A stretch of DNA of 64,000 nucleotides from Siphonodentalium dalli (GCA_032622095.1 CP136065.1:56851949-56915948); one strand, 5' to 3'; positions 32,076 to 44,402 are shown, numbered from the stretch's first letter. Program-made: numbers and translations. The notes: generated by a model not told the origin, from the letters alone.

Positions 32076-32338
32076 CTTAAATCACACTATTTAAAGAATA
32101 ACAAGGCGAAATTTGAAAGTGTTTCTATAATTTTATTTAGAAATTTATCAATGATATCACAATATATGATATATTTAACAAAAAGTCAATTAAAAATTTA
32201 ACGAAAAATGTGAACATGACCATTAAACAAGTTCCGAGTCTGTCAGACAAATAAAGATTTGTACGCAAATTCAGTTGCCACTTTAAATAGTGATCGGATA
32301 TCTTTGATTAAAATCGTCATTAAAAATATTTCAACCGA

Positions 32339-32361
32339 CCCCCCCCCCCCCCCCCCCCCCG
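32339..32361. repeat. Poly-C tract
   Basis: A run of about 22 C interrupted by one G. Similar G or C runs occur at about 24529, 36049, 39850, 53994, 54228, 60797, 61700, 61883 and 62304. Confidence 0.9.
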
Positions 32362-32599
32362 CCCGATGAAATATGTTCAATCGTGCGATATGTCCTACTT
32401 GGCTGTGCATGTATAAACCAATGAACACAATATTTCTGATTCACATGATGTTAGATCTCAGATAACACATGGGTGGAAGTCTAATTGACACCAGTCCATA
32501 TGTGTCATATGTGTTAAGAGCATGGACACCACCTTCCATCTACAACAAACATTTAATTTGCTTGGCCTGATAGTGTGCTTTCTGTGGGTTGATAATTAA

Positions 32600-35373
32600 G
32601 ACGGTCAGCGTGGGTCTGATCGTGGGTGTCAAACATATAACACTAACATTGACTCCAACAAAGTAGAAATGCTCATGGAGTATCTTAAAAACATATCCAG
32701 GACATCTGAGTTATATGACATACACATGGGAAACAAAATAGCTGAAGATGTTAGTAACATCTTCGAAAGTGCTGCACTCCTAACATTTGGTAAACATAAG
32801 CGTAACACTAGAATCCGTAATGATAAACCTTGGTTCAATAAAGAATGTAGAATTGATAGGAACAAATATAAAAAAGCACGGACGAAATACCTTAAAGATA
32901 AGTCAGAACACAATAAAAAATGCATGTGCTCTCTAGGTCGTGCTTATAAAAAAACACTTAGAAAAAACATAAAGATTTATCGAAAGGAACTTGGCAACAA
33001 AATAAAATCTACATCCCGTAGTAGTCCCAGGGAATTCTGGAAAATTTTGAATACTAAATCAAAAGGTACACTTCAAATAACAGCAAATGATATGAGTGAT
33101 TTTCTTCAAGAAAATCAAAATTCAAATAAGGACAATATGGAAAATATACATTCAAATGCCATACACGATGATAATGATATATTGGATATGCCCATAACAG
33201 AAGATGAAATCATGAAAGCTGTAAACCAACTGAAGAATGGCAAAAGTAATGGAATAGATCATATACGTAACGAGCATATCAAGACAACAATTCGTATTAT
33301 GGTACCAGTATATACAAAATGGTTTAATATTATATTCGAAAGTGGAATAATCCCAGAACAATGGCTTGTTGGTGTAGTAATTCCAATTTATAAGAAAAAG
33401 GGTGACCCAACAAAACCTGAAAACTATCGCCCCATCACCATTTTAAGCTGCTTAGGCAAATTATTTACAAAGATTTTAAACACACGACTGAACCAATATG
33501 CCGAATCTGTAGATATGATTAATGTGAATCAAGCAGGCTTCAGAAAAGGATTTTCCACAGTTGATCACATAGCAGCCTTACATTTCCTCTCCAGTATTTA
33601 TAAACAGCATAAAAAGCGTCTCTTTTGCACATTTATTGATTTTAAGCAAGCTTTCGATACGGTTTGGAGAACAGGTTTGTGGCAAAAACTTCTTTTAGAG
33701 GGTATTAATGGAAAATGTTTCAAGTTTTTACAGAACATGTATGCAAATGTTAAATCGTTGGTTAGAGTTGATGAATGTGAGTCGAATACTTACCATACGT
33801 TATCTGGTGTTTTACAGGGTGAGAATGTCTCATCTTTTCTTTTCGCAATGTACGTAAACGATTTGGAATCTTTCTTGATCACATGCGGCACCTCTTGTTT
33901 GAATTTTTTAGAAAGCGAATTATTTAAAGAAATAGGCAAACTACTAAGAATATTGATCTTATTATACGCCGATGATACTGTTATAATGACTGAAACTATG
34001 AAGGAAATGCGATTTGCATTGTCTAATTTTTCGGAGTACTGTTCGTTCTGGAAGTTAAACGTAAATGTCTCAAAGACCAAATTCATGGTACTGGGTGCTG
34101 GTAAAAAACCAAGATCAAATTTACAATTAAACGGGAAAGCTATTGAGAAGGTAAATAGTTTTAATTATTTAGGGATTCAACTAAAAAGCACAAATAATTT
34201 CTCGCCTGGAATAAAGGAGTTAATAGCTAAGGCCAAACGTGCTATGTATGCACTTATATATAAGTCAAAAGAAATGAACATACCGGTCAATTTACAAATA
34301 GACCTGTTTGAAAAGACTGTTAAACCAATTCTTTTGTACGCTTGTGAAATTTGGGGATATCATGAAAAACGTGAACTTGAAAAAGTGCAATTAACGTATT
34401 TAAAATATATCTTTAACCTCAAATCTAGTACTCCAGACGTCATGGTATACGGTGAAACAGGTGTTATTCCTCTGGAGATTGAAATCGACACCAGAATGGT
34501 TTACTACTGGGCAAAATTAATTAATTCGAACAAACCTAAGATAACGCAAACACTATACTATTACTTACTTAGCAAGTATTCAAAAGAATGGAGTCACCCC
34601 TGGTTAAGTCATATAGAAGCTATACTGAATACCACGGGTTTATCTTATTATTGGATTATACAGGGCACCGAAGAATTCGAACCAGCGCATGTTAAAGAAT
34701 CAGTCAAACGAACCTTAACTGAAAAATTTATCTACGATTGGAAATTGAAGGTGAATTCACTTGGTAAATGTTCGACCTATAGAATTTACAAAAAAAAATT
34801 TGGTACTGAACCTTACTTATATAAGTTAACAAGAAACGACGTGATTACTTTAATGAGATATCGCTGTAGAAACCATCGCCTGCCAATAGAAACAGGATCA
34901 TGGCTTAACATTGACAAGAATAAAAGATATTGTAACTTATGTAGGACTAATTCATTAGGTGACGAATATCACCACTTAATGGAATGTAATCACTGGAGTT
35001 CCTTACGTAGACGAAATATACCAGTTTCATTGACCGAGAATCCTAGTACATACCGTTTTGTTCTCCTATTAAACTCCAACAATGTGATTGTCCTACATAA
35101 ATTAAGCGATTATATAAGACGAACGTCCACTTGACGAGTTCACCGCTCCCAACACAACACAACCCATTCCAACCCCCTTTGAGTAACTTAAACAGCACGA
35201 TCCTTCCCTATATGACCATATTCCTGATATGTAAACGTTAAAAGATATGTACTTATTTGTTAGTATCAACGCCATACCTCTTTTATGTATATTGTATTAC
35301 ATGTATATTTGTGATCTCTATATATCATATCATGATGATGAATGAGAATAAACTAATTTGAATTTGAATTTGG
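32600..35373 (+). mobile_element. 5'-truncated LINE insertion with TTTGAA 3' tail
   Basis: Holds the RT ORF plus about 240 bp of 3' UTR ending in two to three copies of a TTTGAA-like repeat at 35358-35373, the usual way several LINE clades end. A possible endonuclease remnant upstream (32460-32600) is too weak to claim. The 5' junction and target-site duplication were not found. Confidence 0.7.
32669..35134 (+). CDS. Non-LTR retrotransposon (LINE) reverse transcriptase, uninterrupted 821-codon ORF
   Basis: Copies element RNA into DNA at a nicked target. Visible order: linker rich in Lys (to about residue 150); RT motifs LKNGKSNGID (about 190), ENYRPITILSCLGKLF (about 252), NQAGFRKGFSTVDH (about 290), FIDFKQAFDTVWR (about 325), LSGVLQGENVSSFLF, the catalytic YADDT (about 438), and NVSKTKFMVLG and FNYLGI in the thumb region. 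Near the C-terminus a Cys/His motif (CNLC...HHLMEC) suits a zinc knuckle. No apurinic endonuclease domain precedes it; the frame is open upstream only to a stop at 32597-32599, so the copy is 5' truncated. The clade is not assigned. The open frame suggests a young insertion. Confidence 0.9.
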   Translation: MLMEYLKNISRTSELYDIHMGNKIAEDVSNIFESAALLTFGKHKRNTRIRNDKPWFNKECRIDRNKYKKARTKYLKDKSEHNKKCMCSLGRAYKKTLRKNIKIYRKELGNKIKSTSRSSPREFWKILNTKSKGTLQITANDMSDFLQENQNSNKDNMENIHSNAIHDDNDILDMPITEDEIMKAVNQLKNGKSNGIDHIRNEHIKTTIRIMVPVYTKWFNIIFESGIIPEQWLVGVVIPIYKKKGDPTKPENYRPITILSCLGKLFTKILNTRLNQYAESVDMINVNQAGFRKGFSTVDHIAALHFLSSIYKQHKKRLFCTFIDFKQAFDTVWRTGLWQKLLLEGINGKCFKFLQNMYANVKSLVRVDECESNTYHTLSGVLQGENVSSFLFAMYVNDLESFLITCGTSCLNFLESELFKEIGKLLRILILLYADDTVIMTETMKEMRFALSNFSEYCSFWKLNVNVSKTKFMVLGAGKKPRSNLQLNGKAIEKVNSFNYLGIQLKSTNNFSPGIKELIAKAKRAMYALIYKSKEMNIPVNLQIDLFEKTVKPILLYACEIWGYHEKRELEKVQLTYLKYIFNLKSSTPDVMVYGETGVIPLEIEIDTRMVYYWAKLINSNKPKITQTLYYYLLSKYSKEWSHPWLSHIEAILNTTGLSYYWIIQGTEEFEPAHVKESVKRTLTEKFIYDWKLKVNSLGKCSTYRIYKKKFGTEPYLYKLTRNDVITLMRYRCRNHRLPIETGSWLNIDKNKRYCNLCRTNSLGDEYHHLMECNHWSSLRRRNIPVSLTENPSTYRFVLLLNSNNVIVLHKLSDYIRRTST

Positions 35374-36376
35374 TTTGGGAGTTGTAACCTCTACGCACGA
35401 GCGTGGAGCGCCTGTGTGTGTGTGGGGGATATATCACTATCAAACAAGACGAACGCATGTGGATTAATTGTGAAGATACGAGTGAGGTGAACTATCCAAT
35501 TCACACGATGTATATACAAAGCCGGTGATAACGGGACGATTAATTAAATTTGTTGCACGGGATTAAAATGTACTCGCCAGTGTCGAAATTATGTTATTAT
35601 GTTGAAAGTATCCTCACGGACAGTTAACAGTACAACGCCCAATTATGCGATAGTGGCTATATACTGATATAACAATATATGAAGAGAAGAGAGCGACCCA
35701 TCTGTATCAGCATTGCGGTGAGCAAAGTTATATTTAAACGTATTTTCAGGGAAAGTGTCTATAATGTATCTGTTGAAGTGTATTACTTGGAATTTGCACC
35801 CCCTTTGAACAATTTTCTTAATTTGTGAAATTATATTTGCACCATCAATCCACCTGTTGGAAATTTATAATGGCTAACTGGACACAACTGTAAGGTTAGG
35901 AATTTTCAACTGGTGCCAATTTAGACACGACCAACTTCATATCACTATAAATAGTGCAATATGAAATAATTTGCAAACTGTTTTCGATGTGGAATCTCCA
36001 ACAGAATGATGGTGTGTTAGGCTTGAAACTTGAATTTGCTTGTTTGTGGGGGGGGGGGGGGGGCTCGCCACCGCACCCGTGCGTACATAGAACTAATTTC
36101 GTCAATGTTTTAATGTTTCTCCAACCACAGCATACATGTAAGTTGCATAAAGTGGTGTGCCCACTTACTATATTGTTCAGCCAAATAGCAGAACATTCTG
36201 AAAAAATATAATTCGTATTAATTTATGCGTGGGAAAACAAAGTGACATTGATGAAATTAGTTCAATATACAGCTTTTTCGTCGAACTTAGTTTTATTTTG
36301 TTCGACCTTGTTCTAAGACCTTGTTCGTAGGTTTTTCATTATTAGAACATGTCTCAATTACAATGTGCATCTGTCG
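35374..36376. other. Intergenic, no gene seen
   Basis: AT-rich DNA after the LINE 3' tail. It holds a G run at about 36049-36063 and nothing else I can support. Confidence 0.5.
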
Positions 36377-36380
36377 TTAA

Positions 36381-37647
36381 AGATACGGGGTGTTGGCGGT
36401 GGGTATGCTGTTAAAATATTCACATCCGTCAAAAACCGCCATAAATAGTAAACATACTTTGTTCTTAAAGCAACCAGAAACATGACATAAACAGTATGTT
36501 ATTGTCAATTCCCCCACCATTGGTATGTAAACAAAAGCAAAAAACGTTACGTTTCTTGGCTTTGTTTAGATCCAGATGTGGTAAACATAAAGAGCGTTAT
36601 GTATTACTGTTTCCTGACATGTAAATATTAAAGAGCGTTTGGTGTAAACATATTTATTCCTATCATAATAACATATATACATTTGACAAAAGTTTTGACA
36701 ATAAAATAGAATAATATCGTTGATTGATTGGAAAGGAGAGTAATAACAAGCCCAAGGGCTTGGTGTGTAATTAACCAATAGAATTGGGCTGTTTGCTCCC
36801 CTTTTTTTCGCGCCCACTCTTTATTAAGTGTAGAGGGGCGGTCGGACGGGAATGAATGGAAATATAATAATAATATAGCATTGATGATGTCATGAGAGGC
36901 AGAGGAGAGAGAGAAAGATAGGGAAATAGAGGGAGATTGAGGGGGAGAGTGAGACTGTCTTGGTAAAGTGATGATGTGATTCAGTTGGAGCTGATTGGTA
37001 TATTATTTCATAATAAATATGTTTTTGAATGTTTGATACGAATAATGGCTCTTCGTGGCTATGTTCAGATAATCGCAACACCCCGAAAAAGACAAATTAA
37101 AAAAATATATAATGGTACCTTTTGTTAAAGGCACGGGTGGTGTTCGTTGCAGAAATATTGATGGTTGTTCAAATCGCCACCAACAGAAGGAACACCAAAA
37201 TATATACAGTTCCGCTCATATGCCAAACATAACCAGCGCGTAAATAGTATTATTGTCGTCAATACGTATGATGGTGTACGTAAAGAAAAGCCTGCTCGTG
37301 TTACAAAAGTTCTATTCCGAAATATATACAGTGATATATTCTATTGGTCAATCACACAAAAATGATATTCACGCTCTTTATTATTTCCATATCAAGAAAA
37401 AGTAACAAATAACGCGCTTTGTGTTTACCATATCCGGATCTAAACAAAAGCCAGCAAACGTAATTTGTTTATGCTTTTGTTTACAATAACAAAAGGGAGA
37501 AATTGACGATATCATACTGTTTAAATTATGCCTTATTTCTGATTGGCATAAAAACAATGTCTGTCGATATCTTATTATTCCTTCTGTTTGTGGCGGTGTT
37601 TTGACGCAGGTGAATATTTTAACAGCATGCCAACGCCGCCCGTATCT
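36381..37647. mobile_element. Composite of two TTAA-type elements in inverted orientation
   Basis: AGATACGGGGTGTTGGCGG at the left after TTAA (36377-36380) mirrors the right end CGCCGCCCGTATCT before TTAA (37648-37651). An internal TTAA plus AGGCACGGGTGG at 37129 starts a 519-bp element that is complete on its own (37129-37647). The left half (36381 to about 36800) is a second, opposed and truncated copy. Confidence 0.7.
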
Positions 37648-38180
37648 TTAACAGCATCAGTTTGCCCTAACAGCATCAGAGCAATTCAGCAGGACCCAGC
37701 CGCACATAGTAGATTAGCAGAACCCCTTGACCACTTATCCCAATGATCATTGTAATCACAGAACACTGTTCATTTTCGCAATTTATTGATTAGTCACACC
37801 AATTTGACAATCCATGGTTGTCATCAAGTGGAGAACACACCGAACGATGACTTGTGATTGTTATGACAATACCTGGGGATTATTTTAATATTCCACAGTT
37901 ATTGTTAAAATAATCCACAGTCATTGTTTAAATAATGCACAGTTATTGTTACCAGTGGGTGATCGGCTGGATATTGTGCAAAGGAGAACAATAGAAAATA
38001 TGGCGAGTGTGGTTTAATTCTGGAGATGTGTACTTATTTGTGGCCTGGAAAAAGCCGTCAAGGCGACGGTCTCGGACAAAATTGTGGAGGAAGATAGATA
38101 ACTCTAAAATCAAGTGGTATACGGCCAAATTTCGTGATAATCAAGTGATGATACGGCCATATTTCGTTGAACAATTAAGA

Positions 38181-38320
38181 AATAAATACACGGTGTATCG
38201 GTGTGTATGGTCAAGTTGTACCACACAAAACTGATTGTAGGACTCCGCTACGCGTCGTCCTACAATCAGTTTTTTGTGGTACAACTTGACCACACACACC
38301 GATACACCGTGTATTTATTT
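38181..38320. repeat. Near-perfect 140-bp palindrome
   Basis: Arms of about 64 bp: AATAAATACACGGTGTATCG at the left, its inverse at the right, loop TCCGCTACGCGTC. There is only a one- or two-base difference per arm, so it is recent or maintained. Confidence 0.85.
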
Positions 38321-39485
38321 CTTTTGTAATACGACTGAAAGTTTATGGTCACAATTCGACTGAATAGTCAACGAAATACTGCGCTTTTTCGGTCTCAGGT
38401 GAGAAAACATTTCGTGGTGTAATTCGTATTGGGCGTACTCGATTTCATTGCATGGAGTACTCTGGTAATGTCTTGTCTTGTTATGGAATTCCCCCGTTGA
38501 CTTTTCGAGGCACCTCTTCTAGAAATAATCGTTGTGATTGGCTAAAAAACGATGTGTTTTCAGCGGCGCCCGTGCGTTTCATTTAAATTGTACATGAAAT
38601 ACGATTGCCGTCATTTCTGTTTTGAACGTTGTTGGGACATGAATATGATCATCTAAGCGATCTAAGTGATCTAGTTTACTAAACTAATCTTATTCCTCTT
38701 CTGTACTGGTGAACACACGCTTTCATTTTCAACTTGATTCCGAAATATCGAATATGATCGAGATTCGAATCGACGAATGCACAGCCCGGCCCCATGGGCA
38801 TGGATTTATTTTGTCATTTAATATACTTATTAAGTAACTTTCTTTGGTCGTAACATATATCAATATAACATAACATCATTTGGACCATATTCATTGGCAA
38901 CCAAACTGGTTTCAAGCGACAAATCGCTAGAAAATTTTGTCAAGATGTAGCAAAATTCAAAGGGTTACGGGTGCGGGTGTACTCCGTTGATGCCCCGTTT
39001 GCGCGGAGTTAGAAAAGACGGGAAAAGTCGCGTGCGGCGATCTGAATAAACCGATTTTTTTCTAGCGAATTGTACCACAATACTGGAACGAGATAGCCAT
39101 GGTAACTCGGGCCACTGGCCAATCAGGACATGGCTTTTAAGCATAGTTAGGCAGGGTCGTATTACAATTTATGTTTGATAAATAACACGTTTTGGGAAAT
39201 GTTATACCATAGTTGACAGTGGTTAGCATTATTCTGTTGTAATTATCTGATAACTAAAGCGTATTTTGAAGACATGTTGTAACTTGATGATATGGGGACC
39301 GTCTGATCAGATTTAGTACCTTTAAATGGAACAGATTTTCTATACGTAAACCCGCAGCTTGAACAATGATATTACAAGCAGGTTTACGTCGAAGGAAACA
39401 TGGACCTTTAGCCCTTTCAGTGCCAAGTCCGATTTTTGTATCAACCAATATTTCCTTGATCATTTTTTCAAATTTATTGATCATA

Positions 39486-40381
39486 ATAATGTGATACATT
39501 GATGGAAAGAGCTCTAAGATATGGGAGGCCCTTTTCACATTTATTATTTATTTGCGCTTAAGCGCAAATATGTACGCTTAAGCGCAAATATTTGCGCTTA
39601 AGCGCAAATAACCTCTATCATTTGCGCTGAATTAATTGCAAATGGCACAGGCCTAAACACATCACTCAAGTCTATATAGGCCCACCATATGAGGGAAGCA
39701 ATCCCCCAGTAACCCCTAGATCCCTTTTATGACATGGAAATGGTATTGATCTGTGCCGGATATGTCTCATTTATAAAATATACTTGATCTCTGTGATGGA
39801 GACACACATTCTTGGAGACAGGGATGCTGATAATATGAAAATAGGGTTCCCCCCCCCCCCCTATTTCAAGTCAATAAGTACACCATATGAAGGAAGCAAG
39901 CCCCCGGTAACCCCTAATTCCCTTTTTATGGCCATGGAAATGGTATATATCTGTGCAGGAGATATCTCTTTAAAAAATATACTAGAGCTCTTGGAGTGAG
40001 ACACCAATTCCTGGGACACCAGGGACAGAGATGCTGATATGCATATGGAAATCTATGTTTTTTCTTCAACTTCGAGTCTGTATGGGCCCATTATAATATA
40101 CTATGAGATGGACTCAATCATTCACAATCAGAGGGAAGGAAGGGAGTGTTAGGTATTTGCGCTTAAGCGCAAATGATTTGCGCTTAAGCGCAAATGATTT
40201 GGGCTTAAGCGCAAATAAATTGATAAACACATATTTGCGCTTAAGCGCAAATGATTTGCGCTTAAGCGCAAATGAATTACGCTTAAGCGCAAATGATTTG
40301 CTCTTAAGCGCAAATAAATAATAAATGTGAAAAGGGCCTCCCATACTAAGAGCTCTTTCCATCAATGTATCACATTATTAT
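39486..40381. repeat. Inner inverted repeat with TTTGCGCTTAAGCGCAAA clusters
   Basis: AATAATGTGATACATTGATG at the left recurs inverted at 40362-40381; arms are about 85 bp. Just inside each arm are palindromes TTTGCGCTTAAGCGCAAA: about four at 39552-39625 and about eight at 40155-40316, some with one substitution. Between them, two similar blocks of about 185 bp (GGAAGCAATCCCCCAGTAAC type) repeat. Confidence 0.8.
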
Positions 40382-40569
40382 CTATATCTATATTTGCGAA
40401 TGTCTGCCTGTCTGTCTGTGTCTCTGTGTTCTATAGAAATTCACAGGGGACCACCTATATGGCACAAAAGGGGTCTAATAGGGGTAACTTTTTACGAGAA
40501 AGATAATGGCGATGGTTAGAATTTTCTAAAGTGACGCCGTTGTTGTCAGGGGCAGAAAAGGTGGAGGGG

Positions 40570-42130
40570 CAGAAAAAAATTTGTCGCCGATTGCCACCAA
40601 ACTTATATATAATCATCCCCATAACATGAGGAATCTAGTGGTGTGGTTTAAATATGTCAAAAGTCGCGCCGTTCGCGTCAGGGATGCCCGGAAGGGAAGA
40701 GAGGGGTACCACAATTATTATAAAAATAATTTTAGCGCCGAATTCCACCAAATTGATGCACATTCTTCTGAGACCTTCTCCATGATACAAGGAATCTTAT
40801 TGTGCGATTTAAAGACGCCAAATTGGTGTCGTTGGGATGAGAGATTTGGGGTGGGCGCGGTGGGTGGGTACTAAATATGACAATAATTGATTTAGTCGCC
40901 GATTGCCACGAAACTTATACAAATTCATCCCCATGGTATGAGGTGTCTAATGGCGTGGCTAAAAGTTGTCAAAAGTGGCGTCATTCGAGTCAGGGGTGCA
41001 CTGAAAGGGAGAGGGGCACCAAAATTGATACACAATATTTTTAGCGCCAATTTCCACCAAATTCATACACATTCTTATCAATGTTATGAGGAATCTAATC
41101 GTGTGGTTTTAAAGACGTCATATTGGTGCTGCTTTGGTGAGAGATGTGGGTGGGGTGGGGTGGCCATTAAATTTGATAAAAAATTGTTTAGTCGCGGATT
41201 AGCACCAAACTTACAAACAATAATCTCCATGATACCAGGAGTCTAATTGTGTGGTTTAAAGATGTCAAAAGTGGGGCAATTCGAGTCAGGGCTGCCTAGA
41301 GGGTGAAAGGGACACAAACATTGATAAACAATATGTTTAGCGCCGATTTCCACTTGATTGATACATATTCTTCTCCGTGATACGAATAATCTAATCGTGT
41401 GGTTTAAATGCGCAAAATTGGTGCCTTTTGGGTGAGAGATATGCAACGGTGGCCCTAAATTTGATACGAATTTGTATACTCGCCAATTTTCATAAATTGT
41501 ATATATATTCATCTCTATAATGAGTCTAAGTGTGTGGTTTAATGATGTCAAAATTGGCGCCGGTTGAGTCCGAAATAGGGACGGGAGGGTCACCAAAAAC
41601 TTATAAAAATATGTTTAGTGTCAATTACCATCAAACTCATACACGTTCTTCTCAAATGATACAATGAATCAAATATTTGCGAATATATGTCTGTTTTCTA
41701 TATATAACTTTAAGGGTACAATCGAGATGGCACCAATGCGGTCTAACAGGGGTAACTTCTTACGAGTAAGATAATAGTGCGGGTTAAAATTTTCTAAAGT
41801 GACGTTGTTGGTGTCAGGGGAGGGGCTATTTTAGCATAGATTTCGACAAAATTGATATATTATTCTTCTCCGCGATAAGAGGAATATAATCGTGTGATTT
41901 AAAAATCCGAAATTGGTGCCGTTTGGGTGAGATGGGGGGGGGGGGTAATAACTATGATAAGAATTTGTTTAGTTGCCGATTACCACCAAACGTATATAAA
42001 ATCATCTCCATTATGTAATGCATGTATGAGTCTAATAGACGTGGTTTAAATATGACAAAAGTGACGTGGTTCAAGTCATGCATGAGGGGAGTTGCACCAA
42101 AGTTGATACAAATATAATTATCACTGATTC
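40570..42130 (+). repeat. Degenerate tandem array, period about 150 bp
   Basis: Around ten units, each with a GCCGATTNCCACCAAAC-like box, CATCTCCATGATANGAGGAATCTAAT and GTGTGGTTTAAAGATGTCAAA. GTGTGGTTTAA-type boxes lie near 40640, 40800, 40950, 41100, 41250, 41395, 41530, 41890 and 42040. Units are strongly diverged, so the array is old. Small ORFs here are by-products. Confidence 0.75.
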
Positions 42131-43314
42131 TACCAAATTCATGCACGTTCTTCTCTAATGATATGATGAATTAAATCATCTCCATGTCGTTCTAAGGAGT
42201 TTTTGGCATTCCAATTTCACAATCTCGACAAATGGTGACAGAATTAAGTCACTTGAACAATTATCTTCTCAACTGTCATGTTTTATGGGGATGGAAATCA
42301 GGGCATTCCGATAATGTTCTAGCAACACAGATACATAGAAGAAAGCACTAAAAGTATATTTATATCAATATATTTAAGAGATAATATATTCATTCAAACT
42401 GAGGGACCTTGAATCGTCAGAGGATTGCATATTAGAATGACTCGTGTATATATTATAACACGATTGAGTCTGTCCCGTTCAATATAGTTTCCACAAAAAA
42501 AGTTACTATTGCCAAGAGATATGGAAATGTAGAGCAGGCCTGTTCAAAAATAGTGGTCACAGTGTGCAGTCAAATATGGTTACTTCTGAGATAAAGGAAA
42601 ACGCAGTCCCTAGCACATGACATTTCGGAATCATCCAATATTGACATCTGACAAGGGTATATCTGCCCGATACCGAGGATTTCTTTCATTTTTTTTAGAA
42701 CAGACTCATCGCCTAACATAAACAACTCAAAATCTCGCTGTGTCGGGCACATGTAGCTGCTATACGTGCATAACATCAATTCGTTTAAACTGAAAATGAT
42801 TAGCCAGTATATAGCACCAGAACAGAGGAGCACCTGGACATATCTTTAAAACATCTGTATCTTCATGAAGATATGATAAACTAGATTGATTGATTGATTG
42901 ATACATCTCTATGTAAAACACAATTGTCGTCTTTTTTTCGAACTAATATGTTTAAGATGTTCATGTTTCATGCTATAACGTCTGAAGTATAGGCCGTTGT
43001 AAATAAATAAATACTTCTTTATTAGTGGGACGGATTAAACGCGATAAACAAAATGATAATTGTTCCGACCTGACAAGGTGAGCCACTACTTATAAGAATC
43101 ATGTTTTGTAATGCCATTTGGATATACAATTTATGAGAAGACGTGTAAACACTTTGAGAGCAAGAGTATTCTCTATTCCCACCAAATATCCACAGATGGT
43201 TTCACATCACTTTAACATGAGCAACGCCGGGTAACCCTGCTAGTAATCAATAAATTTGAAAAATTATCAAGGAAATATGGGTTGATACAAAAATCGGACT
43301 TGGCACTGAAAGGG

Positions 43315-43778
43315 TTAATGGCACTGGGAAGGATATTGAAACTTGAAAGCACCATTACGTCATACAATACTAGTGATCATTTCCATTTGGCAAAATGCTT
43401 CTATTTCACGAACCGTTCAATTTAAATAAATCAGAATTAATTCAACAACGAAAGGTACAGAACAGGATATTATAATTTAATTACCCTGTAATTTTAATAT
43501 TTATCTTATAGGCTACATGTAATTACAATATTTACAAAAATTAATTTGATTTGTTTTATACAAGTATTATAATAGACACAAAACATAAACTATTGAGTTA
43601 CACCAGTCTATTGTTTCTCAAGAGCATTGTTCAAAGTTCAAAGCGCCCGATGTGTCCATATACAGCTAATAGCGCCAACAATAAAAAAAAAGGGCAATGA
43701 CTCTAACTACGCCTGTTATTTCGTTATTTTTTTTATTTCACTTTTACGAAGTGTCTTTGTGAAATTTCACTCTTACGG

Positions 43779-43813
<35 letters not shown>

Positions 43814-44402
43814 TGTGGTTTAACGCCGTTTAAATCGCTAGTCCATACCATATGTACCACGACTAAGAACATATTCTGGTATACAGTCGAAAACTATCGT
43901 AGTGAAGCAACTTGAGTGTATATAACGCAGGCAGCACTTTTACGAAATAACGTGCATGTCTATAGATGGGTAACACAAAGAGAAAACAGTTCTGGAACAA
44001 TATTGAAAATGAACCTATAGCAGGGTGGGCGGGTACGATGTAGGCGAGTGTAAGTGTCCTTGGGAACCGTGCATGTCTGTAGATGGACAACACAAAGAAA
44101 CATATTTCTGGATAGATATTGAAAATAAACCTTCTGATAAACTTCAGTTAGAGTTGTTGTTAGCGCTATTAGCTGTATAGTGTGTTCCCGTACGGACATA
44201 GTGGATACCTTTGTTGTCGAATAACGGCTGTATGTTAGCCTAACATATTTACACGTGAAGCCTATAATATGTAGGTGGATCGAATGGCTTGTGAGTATAG
44301 CACACCAACGTTAGGGTACACTCGGACGTCGCTACTTGAACCTCTTGACTGACACGGAACAGCATTTCCCCAGCATTTACATGCAATCCAGCTGGAGAGT
44401 TC
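43315..44402. other. 3' flank of gene B
   Basis: From 43419 it matches copy A from 1278. ATTGATTGATTG microsatellite at about 43782-43810. The empty site for the TTAA element of copy A is at about 44147. No gene supported. Confidence 0.6.

Larger units (their letters stand above)
39412..43314. mobile_element. 3.9-kb TTAA-flanked element with about 70-bp terminal inverted repeats
   Basis: Left end CCCTTTCAGTGCCAAGTCCG (after TTAG) and right end inverse CGGACTTGGCACTGAAAGGG (before TTAA). The ends match over about 70 bp with only a few differences. CCC termini and TTAA target fit the piggyBac superfamily. The interior carries no recognisable transposase. It holds a nested inverted repeat (39486-40381) with palindrome clusters, and a degenerate tandem array (40570-42130). 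Confidence 0.75.

Noticed and set aside
39552-40316. CRISPR-like regularly spaced repeats
   Set aside because: The repeats are palindromes with irregular short spacers in an animal genome and no cas genes.
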